From contig JAZHRO010000013.1 of NCBI GenBank assembly GCA_037157565.1, positions 34,352,501 to 34,416,500 of the forward strand: 64,000 nucleotides of DNA, read 5' to 3'. The position numbers and the translations under genes were made by a program. The first letter of the stretch is position 1. Every line of letters starts with the position of its first letter. The notes beneath the pieces were generated by a model. The model saw nothing but the letters and a program-made list of their open reading frames with translations. It made no database searches and was not told the origin of the DNA. The stretch is from Thalassia testudinum (taxonomy: Eukaryota > Streptophyta > Magnoliopsida > Alismatales > Hydrocharitaceae). Below are positions 32,853 to 42,650 of this stretch, one piece after another.

Positions 32853-33419
32853 TTTTTCTAACCTATCATTTTCATTTCTAAGAAAACTAAGGTTCTTTTT
32901 AATGCTTTTATTTTCTACCCTAAGTGATTTACTAATCTCAAAAAGTTCATTAAATGCTTCTTAAAGATCGAGATTTACCTCGTTGTCGCTGTCGTCGCTT
33001 CCACTTTCGCTGTCGCTGTTGGTTCCTCTGGCCATGAAACCAAAGCAAGCGGTTTCTTCTTCTTCTTCTTCCTCCGAGCTTGTCTCATCATGAGTGCCTT
33101 CCAACCTCCTCCATATCTCGTGGGCGGTGGTGCACTCTTTGATGTTCTCGAATTCTTTCGGACTCAATGCGCAATACAGGGCATTCATTGCCTTTGCGTT
33201 GAGTGAAAGATCTTGAATCTGCAGCTGCGAGTAGCTTGCATCCGGTCGCTCCGGGATCTCGTATGAGGCTTCGCAACGTCCCCATAGAGCGAAGTCCGTG
33301 GCTTGAAGCCACATCCTCATCCTCAGCTTCCAGTAGCTGTAGTTGTTCCCGTCAAAGTAGGGCGGACGGGTTGTGGACTGTCCCTCCGAAATCCTACACG
33401 CGGAACTGCTTCCCTCCAT
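32853..33419 (-). pseudogene. gag: Truncated copia gag, second copy
   Basis: It starts MEGSSSACRISEG at 33419 and is nearly identical to the gag from 36630. Domains: PPYFDGNNYSYWKLRMRMWL (copia gag N-terminal region), SLNAKAMNALYCALSPKEFE, WRRLEGTHDETSSEEEEEE, DSESGSDDSDNEVNLDL. A TAA stop at 32961-32963 stands where the other copy has CAA (LDLQEAF). Beyond it the frame stays readable to RLEKQ near 32853, where homology ends and unrelated DNA begins. So this copy keeps the CAA that is TAA in copy one, and the reverse holds at the other site. Confidence 0.85.
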
Positions 33420-33460
33420 CGATCTTCTTGCTTGGTTGTTACGCCGAAACAGCAAGACCT

Positions 33461-33472
33461 GCTCTGATACCA
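33461..33472 (-). other. Copia primer site, second copy
   Basis: The minus strand reads TGGTATCAGAGC, the initiator tRNA-Met site, 2 bp from the LTR end at 33475. Confidence 0.9.
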
Positions 33473-34145
33473 ATTGAAGGTTCCCTACCAGGAGGGGTGA
33501 CGTAATAAAATTGCGGAAATAAAAATATAAAGCAATCTCACAAAAATCAATCGCACAATGTACACAGGTATTTTTAGGTGGAAACCCAAACCGGGTGAAA
33601 ACCACCACCTAACCCTCTCGAGTTAGGATTTTCCGATCAACCAAGTTGATCAAAATCCACTAAACGAATCACTTTAAACGAGGGTGATTCAACCTCAGTA
33701 CAACCACGCTACAAGTACGAGGGTAGCGTTCCTCAACCCCTTCTCTCCACGAGAAGGATTTTGTCCCACGAAGGAGACGGGAATTCGCAAAGCGAATACC
33801 CAACCAAAAGACAAAGATAAAATAAAACAACAATCCTATAGAGCCAACAAAATTAAACCTAGCTTCTATAGGAAATAGGAAACTCCCCTTTGCAAGGAGT
33901 GCGTCGACGATGACGCGGTGCGTGAGCCACGTGATGGCGCAACTTCGCTCTCGTGGACAACGGCGGGAGAGCGGGTGCGCAACGGTTGAATGCTCTCAAG
34001 AAAATGGAGCTTGAGCTTGGAGAGCAAGAGAGTCTTTTCTTTGGACACAAAAGGTTTGAAAGTGTATTGCAAGGTGTGTGTCTTAGTGTGTATATGTCTC
34101 TCTAGGTGTGTATGTCTTGTCTATTTGTGTTACAAAGGTTCCCCT

Positions 34146-34154
34146 CTATTTATA
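34146..34154 (-). promoter_or_regulatory. TATA box of copia LTR inside a palindrome
   Basis: TATAAATAG is read on the minus strand, inside CCTCTATTTATAGAGG, a perfect 6-bp-arm palindrome. The same sequence lies at 37357-37365 in the other LTR. It drives leftward transcription. Confidence 0.7.
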
Positions 34155-34265
34155 GAGGCCTTAGGAAGGTTTTGGAAGGCTTGGAAAAGCTTCCATAGCC
34201 GTTGGGTGCAAAGCCCAAGAGAATCAGGCCGAAATCAGGACAATGATTGCATTTGACAGGGTTAT

Positions 34266-34808
34266 CAGACGTCTAACTCTAGCATCAGACGTCTGGAAGG
34301 CCACTTTAAGACGTCTGATTCCAAGGTCAGACGTCTGATTCTATGCGGGTTTCTCCCTGACTTGAATCAGATCTAAACAGGGTTTTTGTGCAAGTCCATC
34401 AGACGACATACAGGACGTCTGGCACTAAGTCTGGACGTCTGGAAACCTACTTTTACTGTGGGAATTGATTTCCAAACGTTGCAACGGCTAGAAAATCTCT
34501 GAGAAGAGATTTTGGGTCAGCCGAGGCAAAACGGTCATTTATCAGACGTCTGGAAAGTCCTATGGACGTCTGATAAGGCTCTAACGGTCATAATCTTGAG
34601 TGTTTTCTAAGCCAGCCAACGGTCCACTAATTGGACGTCTGGCAAAGTCATCAGACGTCTCCTAAGACGTCTGGTCTAAGGTCTGGACGTCTGATTTCAT
34701 CAGACATAACTAACTATGTCCAGCCTAACAGTTATCAGACGTCTGAAACAACAGTCAAACGTCTTAAAATTCCTTATCAGACGTCTGATTTGGGAATTAG
34801 ACGTCTGG
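34266..34808. repeat. Array of AGACGTCT palindromes in copia U3
   Basis: About fifteen GACGTCT cores occur in about 545 bp, ten of them as the full palindrome AGACGTCT and several as CAGACGTCTG. Spacing is irregular (about 10-110 bp) and the sequence between them is not repeated. The array is upstream of the TATA box on the minus strand. The other LTR holds the same array, about 37485-38000. Confidence 0.9.
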
Positions 34809-35216
34809 AAGTGCTGTTTGAACCCTATATTGGTTTTCTAAGTATTCTACAGAAAATCTAAGTATCCTAGGGTTGTGCCGGTGTTCCTAGGACTACTGTT
34901 AGGGTTCTTTGAGGCTCTTTAACATGAAATATCTAAGGAAATAAAGAGCAACAAAAGAAACAAAAAATACAACAAGTACAAAAGAAGGAAATCTATCCTA
35001 TTCTTCATTTCCTTCTATCTTCAATCTTTCGCTCCACGCGAACCTCCTCTGTTTTCCGTCAAGCTCTTCCAATCCGTCCTGGATGCGAGCTCGAACTCCG
35101 TCTAAACACGTCCTCATTTGCAATTGACCTGAAATCTAGGACTCAAATTGCAAATGTTAAATAACACGTGTTTTGTTATCATCAAAACAAATGATCGTGG
35201 TGCTCTAGCACCAACA

Positions 35217-35493
35217 ATCTCCCCCTTTTTGACATTATCAAAAAGGTTTAATTGATTTTATATTTCCTATAACTCCCCCTTAAAACATGCTCTTCTATGA
35301 GTTTCTTTTGACAAAGGTAATGTCCTCCCCCTTTTTGTAACAATGCGATAGCTATTATTTTTCTCCCCCTTTCTAAAGGAAATTTAGCTACCTTATATCT
35401 CCCCCTTAAAAATTGACAATTAGCTCATCCTTTTTTAACTCCCCCTATCTAAATGCTTATGATAAAAAGATAGGGTAAAGGGTTTTACCTCAC
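35217..35493 (-). other. Cluster of six polypurine-tract-like motifs
   Basis: On the minus strand AAGGGGGAG or a close variant recurs near 35219, 35273, 35328, 35363, 35399 and 35440. The one touching the LTR (AAAAAGGGGGAGAT) is the expected primer for plus-strand DNA synthesis. No coding sequence lies here. Confidence 0.8.
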
Positions 35494-36630
35494 CTACCAT
35501 GGCCAATAAAATGGCCCGAATGGTGGTGGTGGATGCCACATCGGATGGGGCTCCCATCCGTAGCTTGGAGGCCCGGGCATCGGCGCCGGTCTCCAATCTG
35601 GTGGTCGACGTGCGGCGGGTCCGTCGTTTGTTCGCCGTCTCGTCGGTCGTCTTGTTCTCCTCCTTGGTCTACTCCTTGGTTCTCCCAACTCGAGTTGACC
35701 AGACTTGAGCTTGTAGGTCCAGTCCTGTGTATTGTAGTTATCCCTGAATCCTACAAAACAAGATTCTAATTCTTTCTTCGGTATCCAAGTGAGCTTGGAT
35801 CCGGATTTGTTAGAGGGTCTCCTTGATGGAGATCCTTTCTCAATCTTAGGGCTATATAAATCATCTACTTTGTTGATTAGTTTGTTGGAGTTTTCCCTAA
35901 GACATGCGATTTCTTTTTCTATAATATCCATCTTAGTCTTTAAATCAGAAATTTCTATTTTTAGACTAACATTTTCCTCAATCAATTTATTATTTTCATT
36001 GATGAGGTTATGATTTTCTAATAACAGGTTATTATCCTTAGGACTAGTTTCTATATCCTTGAGTTATTTTTCTAACCTATCATTTTCATTTCTAAGAAAA
36101 CTAAGGTTCTTTTTAATGCTTTTATTTTCTACCCTAAGTGATTTACTAATCTCAAAAAGTTCATTAAATGCTTCTTGAAGATCGAGATTTACCTCGTTGT
36201 CGCTGTCGTCGCTTCCACTTTCGCTGTCGCTGTTGGTTCCTCTGGCCATGAAACCAAAGCAAGCGGTTTCTTCTTCTTCTTCCTCCGAGCTTGTCTCATC
36301 ATGAGTGCCTTCCAACCTCCTCCATATCTCGTGGGCGGTGGTGCACTCTTTGATGTTCTCGAATTCTTTCGGACTCAATGCACAATACAGGGCATTCATT
36401 GCCTTTGCGTTGAGTGAAAGATCTTGAATCTGCAGCTGCGAGTAGCCTGCATCCGGTCGCTCCGGGATCTCGTATGAGGCTTCGCAACGTCCCCATAGAG
36501 CGAAGTCCGTGGCTTGAAGCCACATCCTCATCCTCAGCTTCCAGTAGCTGTAGTTGTTCCCGTCAAAGTAGGGCGGACGGGTTGTGGACTGTCCCTCCGA
36601 AATCCTACACGCGGAACTGCTTCCCTCCAT
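35494..36630 (-). pseudogene. gag: Copia gag (non-autonomous element), one stop
   Basis: One reading frame of 379 codons runs from ATG 36630 to the stop at 35494-35496, broken only by TAA at 36064-36066. Order: copia gag N-terminal region (PPYFDGNNYSYWKLRMRMWL, residues about 20-40), SLNAKAMNALYCALSPKEFE, then a direct jump from RRLEGTHD to an acidic run (ETSSEEEEEE), so the usual second half of the gag domain is missing. A long coiled-coil-like stretch rich in L, E, K and N follows, then a basic-proline tail (RPRRRTRRPTRRR, PPPPFGPFYWPW). No CCHC knuckle and no protease, integrase or RT is present, so the element must depend on others to move. The TAA is CAA in the second gag copy. Confidence 0.85.
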
Positions 36631-36671
36631 CGATCTTCTTGCTTGGTTGTTACGCCGAAACAGCAAGACCT

Positions 36672-36683
36672 GCTCTGATACCA
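36672..36683 (-). other. Copia primer site, first copy
   Basis: The minus strand reads TGGTATCAGAGC, matching initiator tRNA-Met, 2 bp from the LTR end at 36686. Confidence 0.9.
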
Positions 36684-36685
36684 AT

Positions 36686-38407
36686 TGAAGGTTCCCTACC
36701 AGGAGGGGTGACGTAATAAAATTGCGGAAATAAAAATATAAAGCAATCTCACAAAAATCAATCGCACAATGTACACAGGTATTTTTAGGTGGAAACCCAA
36801 ACCGGGTGAAAACCACCACCTAACCCTCTCGAGTTAGGATTTTCCGATCAACCAAGTTGATCAAAATCCACTAAACGAATCACTTTAAACGAGGGTGATT
36901 CAACCTCAGTACAACCATGCTACAAGTACGAGGGTAGCGTTCCTCAACCCCTTCTCTCCACGAGAAGGATTTTGTCCCACGAAGGAGACGGGAATTTGCA
37001 AAGCGAATACCCAACCAAAAGACAAAGATAAAATAAAACAACAGTCCTATAGAGCCAACAAAATTAAACCTAGCTTCTATAGGAAATAGGAAACTCCCCT
37101 TTGCAAGGAGTGCGTCGACGATGACGCGGTGCGTGAGCCACGCGATGGCGCAACTTCGCTCTCGTGGACAACGGCGGGAGAGCGGGTGCGCAACGGTTGA
37201 ATGCTCTCAAGAAAATGGAGCTTGAGCTTGGAGAGCAAGAGAGTCTTTTCTTTGGACACAAAAGGTTTGAAAGTGTATTGCAAGGTGTGTGTCTTAGTGT
37301 GTATATGTCTCTCTAGGTGTGTATGTCTTGTCTATTTGTGTTACAAAGGTTCCCCTCTATTTATAGAGGCCTTAGGAAGGTTTTGGAAGGCTTGGAAAAG
37401 CTTCCATAGCCGTTGGGTGCAAAGCCCAAGAGAATCAGGCCGAAATCAGGACAATGATTGCATTTGACAGGGTTATCAGACGTCTAACTCTGGCATCAGA
37501 CGTCTGGAAGGCCACTTTAAGACGTCTGATTCTATGCGGGTTTCTCCCTGACTTGAATCAGATCTAAACAGGGTTTTTGTGCAAGTCCATCAGACGACAT
37601 ACAGGACGTCTGGCACTAAGTCTAGACGTCTGGAAACCTACTTTTACTGTGGGAATTGATTTCCAAACGTTGCAACGGCTAGAAAATCTCTGAGAAGAGA
37701 TTTTGGGTCAGCCGAGGCAAAACAGTCATTTATCAGACGTCTGGAAAGTCCTATGGACGTCTGATAAGGCTCTAACGGTCATAATCTTGGGTGTTTTCTA
37801 AGCCAGCCAACGGTCCACTAATTGGATGTCTGGCAAAGTCATCAGACGTCTCCTAAGACGTCTGGTCTAAGTTCTGGACGTCTGACTTCATCAGACATAA
37901 CTAACTATGTCCAGCCTAACAGTTATCAGACGTCTGAAACAACAGTCAGACATCTTAAAATTCTTTATCAGACGTCTGATTTGGGAATTAGACGTCTGGA
38001 AGTGCTGTTTGAACCCTATATTGGTTTTCTAAGTATTCTACAGAAAACCTAAGTATCCTAAGGTTGTGCCGGTGTTCCTAGGACTACTGTTAGGGTTCTT
38101 TGAGGCTCTTTAACATGAAATATCTAAGGAAATAAAGAGCAACAAAAAAAATAAAAAATACAACAAGTACAAAAGAAGGAAATCTATCCTATTCTTCATT
38201 TCCTTCTATCTTCAATCTTTCGCTCCACGCGAACCTCCTCTGTTTTCCGTCAAGCTCTTCCAATCCGTCCTGGATGCGAGCTCGAACTCCGTCTAAACAC
38301 GTCCTCATTTGCAATTGACCTGAAATCTAGGACTCAAATTGCAAATGTTAAATAACACGTGTTTTGTTATCATCAAAACAAATGATCGTGGTGCTCTAGC
38401 ACCAACA
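36686..38407 (-). mobile_element. Copia LTR, right copy (1722 bp)
   Basis: The 5' LTR of the element. It starts TGTTGGTGC at 38407 on the minus strand and ends CCTTCA at 36686. The TATA box is at 37357-37365 and the GACGTCT array at about 37485-38000. Its right flank (AGCCCCTGTACTCACC) is the RNase H region of a chromovirus, so the copia element landed there. Near identity with 33475-35216 points to recent insertion or duplication. Confidence 0.92.
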
Positions 38408-39765
38408 AGCCCCTGTACTCACCATCCCTGACAGTGGTGGTGGATTCGTCATCTACACAGATGCTTCGTTGCAAGGGTTGGGGGGTGTGCTCATGCAGTG
38501 GGGTCACGTTGTCACCTACGTTTCGCAACAACTAAAGCCCTATGAGCATAACTACCCCACCCATGACTTGGAGTTGGCGACAGTTGTCCTCGCATTGAAG
38601 ACTTGGAGACTCACGAAGGAGTTGAGCAGCTGGCGACCCTACGAGTCATAGGGGTACTGCGGGATAGTGACAGTGGCGAGGCGGACATGACCAGAGTTGA
38701 TGGATCGCATCGTGATTGGACAGATGACGGACCCATACCTACGGACACAGCGAGACAGAGTATTGGAAGGGAGCCCAGGAGAGTTTTCCTTCACTGACGA
38801 AGTCCTATATATGAGGGGACGCTTGTGCTTTCCTAGAGATGAGAAGTTGTTGAGGGAGCTCTTGACTGCGGCACACAGATCCAGATTTACCATACATCCT
38901 GGGAACACGAAGATGTATCACGACCTACGACATGATTTTTGGTGGAGGGGCATGAGGTGGGATGAGGGTCTTCTCGTTCAGCAATGTCTGATATGCTAGC
39001 AGGTGAAGGCCGAGCACCAGAGGCCTGCAAGGCTGTTGCAGCCACTTCCCGTGCCATAATGGAAGTGGGAGAGTGTCACTATGGACCTGGTAGTGGGATT
39101 ACTTGTGACACAACAGGGACATGATGCAGTCTGGGTGGTTGTAGATAGATTGACAAAGACGACATGGTTTCTACTGATCCGAGTCACTTTTGCACCAGTA
39201 CAGTTGGCGGAGCGATACATCAGAGACGTGGTGTGCCTTCACGAGGTTCCCCATGAGATTATTTCAGATAGAGACACTCATTTCACTTCCCAGTTCTGGG
39301 CGGAGTTTTAGCAGGCTTTGGGGAATCGTCTGAGATTCAGTACAGCTTATCACCCCCAGACAGATGGACAGTCGGAGTGCACCATTTAGGCCCTTGAGAA
39401 CCTTCTACGCACCTACATACTGGACTAGAAGGGCTCCTGGGAGGAGCATTTGCCCCTGGCAGAGTTTGCATACAACAACAGTTATCACTCGAGCATCGGC
39501 ATGGCACCATATGAGGCTCTGTACGGGAGGAAGTGTACGGCTCCCTTGAGGTGGGTTGAGGTGGGGACCAAGTGAAGGTTGGTCCCCGGTTGATACGCCA
39601 GAGTCAGGAGGTAATCGAGCAGATCCATCAATGACTACGTACTGTCAAGAGCAGGCAGAAGAGCTATGCTGATCTGAAGCGTAGAGAGGTACAATTTGAG
39701 GTTGGGGATCACGTCTTACTCTGTGTTTCGCCCATGAAGGGCTTGTAGTGGTTTGGGGTGAGAGG
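38408..39765 (+). pseudogene. Chromovirus fragment B: RNase H joined to integrase
   Basis: Begins mid RNase H ([40 protein letters not shown]) after the copia LTR. At LKTWR (about 38605) it jumps to [11 protein letters not shown], losing about 300 bp that element A keeps. Integrase follows: [65 protein letters not shown] (catalytic SDRD kept), [20 protein letters not shown]. Stops include TAG 38997 (CAG expected), TAA near 39056, TAG 39309 (CAG) and TAG near 39388 (CAG). A frameshift follows LRWVEVGTK. It ends near GVRG at about 39765, where fragment C begins. Confidence 0.83.
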
Positions 39766-40380
39766 GTACTGGCCCGCTACCTCTCGCCCAACCCAGATCA
39801 TGGCTGCTTCTTCTGCATTGAGGGCTAGGGGCGTGTTAACGCCCTGACTCACGGAGATGCTAGAGCTTTAGGCTCCGTAGTGGCAGGTATGATTACTATT
39901 TCCAGCAGGCTCGTTTACACGCTTTTCGATTCTGGTGCCACACATTCGTTTGTTTCAACGGATTTTGTTGTCAGCACGAGGTCAAGCAGTGTACTTTTAG
40001 AGGAGCCCTTCCTGATTAGAGGACTAGGTGGGCAGGTGTTTGTTGTCGAGGAGGTTTTCACTAACTGTGAGGTCACGATAGGAGGCACAGTCTTCCGATA
40101 GACCTAATCATGATCGCGATGGAGGATTTTGGTGTGATCTTGGGGATGGACTGGTTAACCGCATATCATGCCCTTGTAGACTGCTTCGAGAGAAAGATTA
40201 TTTTCTCCATACCACGGTTGCCTCCCTTCGAGCTCCACGGCAAGCTAGACGGAGGATTTAAATGCATCTCCACACTTCTTGCAGCGAAGCTACTGAGCCA
40301 GGGGTTCGAGGGCTTCCTTGCTTGCATCCTAGCAAAGCTCGGCCCCATGGTCAGCTTACAAAGTATTCCGGTGGTTTGAG
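39766..40380 (+). pseudogene. Chromovirus fragment C: gag end and protease
   Basis: The frame reads GRVNALTHGDARALGSVVAG, then the aspartic protease: RLVYTLFDSGATHSFVSTDF, with the active-site DSGA near 39927-39938. FEDFGVILGMDWL-type sequence (MEDFGVILGMDWLTAYHALV) is the protease C-terminal signature, near 40116-40175. TAG stops lie upstream (near 39827) and at 40099-40101 (before the DLI codons). It ends with the spacer SIPVV and a TGA at 40377. The gag and 5' LTR of this copy are absent. Confidence 0.8.
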
Positions 40381-41159
40381 AGTACCCCGACGTCTTTCCA
40401 AAGGAGCTTCCAGGACTGCCACCTGAGTTGGAGATCGAGTTCGAGATCCCACTGGTACCGGGGACCGACCCCATTTCTACTGCACCGTACCGGATGGCCC
40501 CACTTGAGCTACGAGAGCTCAAGTCACAACTACAAGACCAGCTAGAGAAGGGCTTTGTGAGGCCAAGTGCCTCCCCGTGAGGAGCCCCCGTTCTGTTTGT
40601 GAGGAAGAAGGACAATACTCTTCGGCTGTGCATCGACTACAGACAGCAGAATCGGGTCACCATCAAGAATAAGTACCCGTTGTCGCGCAAAGATGACCTC
40701 TTCGACCATCTAAGAGATGCCACGGTATTCTCCAAGATAGATCTGAGGTCGGACTACCATCAGCTGAGGATTAGGGAGACCGATGTCTCTAAGATAGCCC
40801 TTCGTACGCGGTATGGTCACTACGAGTTCTTGGTCATGCCGTTTGGGCTGACCAATGCCCCTGTTGCTTTCATGGATCCAATGAACCACGTCTTCCTGCC
40901 GTATCTGGATCAGTTCGTAGTGGTTTCAATTAACGACATACTCATTTACTCTCGATATCAAACACAACATGAGCAGCATCTCCACATGGTCTTGGATACT
41001 TTGCGACAGCACAGGCTATACGCCAAGTATAGCAAGTGCGAGTTCTGGTTGAGACAGGTCACCTTCTTAGGCCGTGTGATCTCAGAGGATGGATCAGTTG
41101 TCAATCCAGCCAAAGTAGAGCCAATACTTAGGTGGGAGAGGCTGCGTACGGTGACATGA
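40381..41159 (+). pseudogene. Chromovirus fragment C: reverse transcriptase
   Basis: RT starts [20 protein letters not shown] and [23 protein letters not shown] near 40578 interrupts ASP*GAPVLF (CGA expected). The best open part runs from 40599: [59 protein letters not shown]. The catalytic motif FIDD has become SINDILIYS: the first Asp is Asn (AAC at 40932-40934). After [20 protein letters not shown] and RWERLRTVT it stops at the deletion junction near 41155. No RNase H follows. Confidence 0.85.
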
Positions 41160-42379
41160 TTTCTGGTGGAGGGGCATGAAGCAGGATATGAGTCTTTTCG
41201 TTCAGCAGTGTCTGATATGCCAGCAAGTGAAGGTCGAGAACCCCGGAGGCCTGCAGGGCCGTTGCAGCCACTTCCCATGCCGGAATGGAAGTAGGAGAGT
41301 ATCACTATGGACCTAGAGTGGGATTACCTGTGACACAGCGGGGACACGATGCAATCTTGGTGGTTGTAGATAGATTGACAAAGACGACACGATTTCTGCC
41401 GATCCGAGTCACTTTTAGACCAGCACAGTTAGCGGAGCGATACATCAGAGATGTGGTGCAACTTCATGGAGTCCCCCGCAAGATTATTTCAGACAGAGAC
41501 ACTCGTTGCACTTCCTAGTTCTGGGCAGAGTTTCAGCTGGCTTTGGGGACTCGTCTGAGATTCAGTACAGCTTATCACCTTCAGACAGACGGACACTCAA
41601 AGCGCACCATTCAGACCCTTGAGGACCTTCTACGTGCCTGCGTACTAGACTGGAGGGTCTCCTGGGAGGAGCATTTGCCCCTGACAGAGTTTGCATACAA
41701 CAACAGTTATCACTCGAGCATCGGCATGGCACCACATGAGGCTTTGTACGGGAGGAAGTGTACAGCTCCCTTGAGTTGGGTTAAGGTGGGGACCAAATGG
41801 GAGGTCGATCCCTGGCTGAAATGCCAGAGTCAGGAGGTGATCGAGCAGATCCATCAACGACTACGTACTGTCAGGAGCAGGTAGAAGAGCTACGCTGATC
41901 TGAAGCGTAGAGAGGTACAATTTGAGGTTAAGGATCACGTCTTCCTCCGTGTTTCGCCCATGAAGGGCTCGCAGTGGTATGGGGTGATAGGGATGCTTGC
42001 TCCGAGATTTGTGAGGCCTTTTGAGGTCTTAGAACGGGTAGGACCCATCGCTTTTCGGCTTGCTCTTCCTCCCCAGCTCTCTGGAGTGCACGACGTATTT
42101 CACGTTTCCAACCTCAGGAGATATATCGCCGATCCCAGCCATGTCCTTAGTCACGAGAGCATCGAGGTGGGAGACGACTTGACCTATCCCGAGAAGCCGG
42201 TACAGATACTAGACAAAGTTGTTCGGAGTCTGAGACGGAAGGAGGTACCCCTGGTAAAAGTCCTATCGAGAAGCCAGCGGTACGAGGAGGCGACTTGGGA
42301 GCCTGAGGAGGCAATGCAAAAGTAGTACCCGGAGCTTCTCGAGGGTATGACTCTTTGGACCTACTTCGGTCCTCTTTAA
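41160..42379 (+). pseudogene. Chromovirus fragment C: integrase and C-terminal tail
   Basis: Starts abruptly at FWWRGMKQDMSLFVQQCLIC, the zinc-binding region. RNase H and the integrase start are deleted. A frameshift lies near 41215-41310. The core reads RGHDAILVVVDRLTKTTRFL, KIISDRDTRCTS then TAG at 41516 (CAG expected), and TDGHSKRTIQTLEDLLRACV, where the catalytic Glu of QSE is Lys. Then [23 protein letters not shown] at 41882, KDHVFLRVSPMKGSQW, RPFEVLERVGPIAFRLALPP, SGVHDVFHVSNLRRYIADPS and the chromodomain-like PLVKVLSRSQRYEEATWEPE. TAG near 42325 and terminal TAA 42377-42379. It aligns with element A integrase along its length. Confidence 0.86.
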
Positions 42380-42410
42380 GTTTGTTATACGTTGCTACGT
42401 TATTTTCTGC

Positions 42411-42650
42411 ACTCTAGTTAGCTCAAGTTTCGGGGACAAAACTTCCTTTAAGTTTGTTATGTTGAAATGACCCGTCACCTTTTGGTAGTTTAAGACGTCG
42501 AGAATGTTCACCAAATGTCTGGACTAAAACACCTTAGTTAGCTCAAGTTTTGGGGACAAAACTTCCATTAAGTTTGTTATGTTGAAATGACCCGTCACCT
42601 TTTGGTAGTTTAAGATGTCTGGAATGTTCACCAGACGTCTATCCAGATGT
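42411..42650. repeat. 120-bp tandem duplication over the 3' LTR start
   Basis: 42411-42530 repeats at 42531-42650 with few changes. The unit holds the 3' tail, GGGGACAAAACTTCC, AAGTTTGTTATGTTGAAATG (tail/LTR junction) and the first about 70 bp of the LTR. The LTR therefore has two possible starts, 42460 and 42580. Confidence 0.92.

Larger units (their letters stand above)
33475..35216 (-). mobile_element. Copia LTR, left copy (1742 bp)
   Basis: On the minus strand it starts TGTTGGTGCTAGAGCACC at 35216 and ends CCTTCA at 33475. It is followed by the primer site of one gag copy and preceded by the polypurine tract of the other, so it serves as 3' LTR to one and 5' LTR to the other. The TATA box is at 34146-34154. 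U3 (34266-34808) holds about fifteen GACGTCT cores. It is nearly identical to 36686-38407 apart from 20 extra bases at 34320-34340 between two copies of the motif. Small open frames on both strands (such as 33990-34256) are LTR sequence. Confidence 0.92.

Noticed and set aside
33203..33505. Plus-strand frame of 100 codons, repeated at 36414-36716
   Set aside because: It is antisense to the copia gag and exists in both copies only because the copies are nearly identical.
34266..34808. CRISPR-like array of GACGTCT repeats
   Set aside because: The repeats are only 7-10 bp, palindromic, irregularly spaced, and located in a plant LTR.
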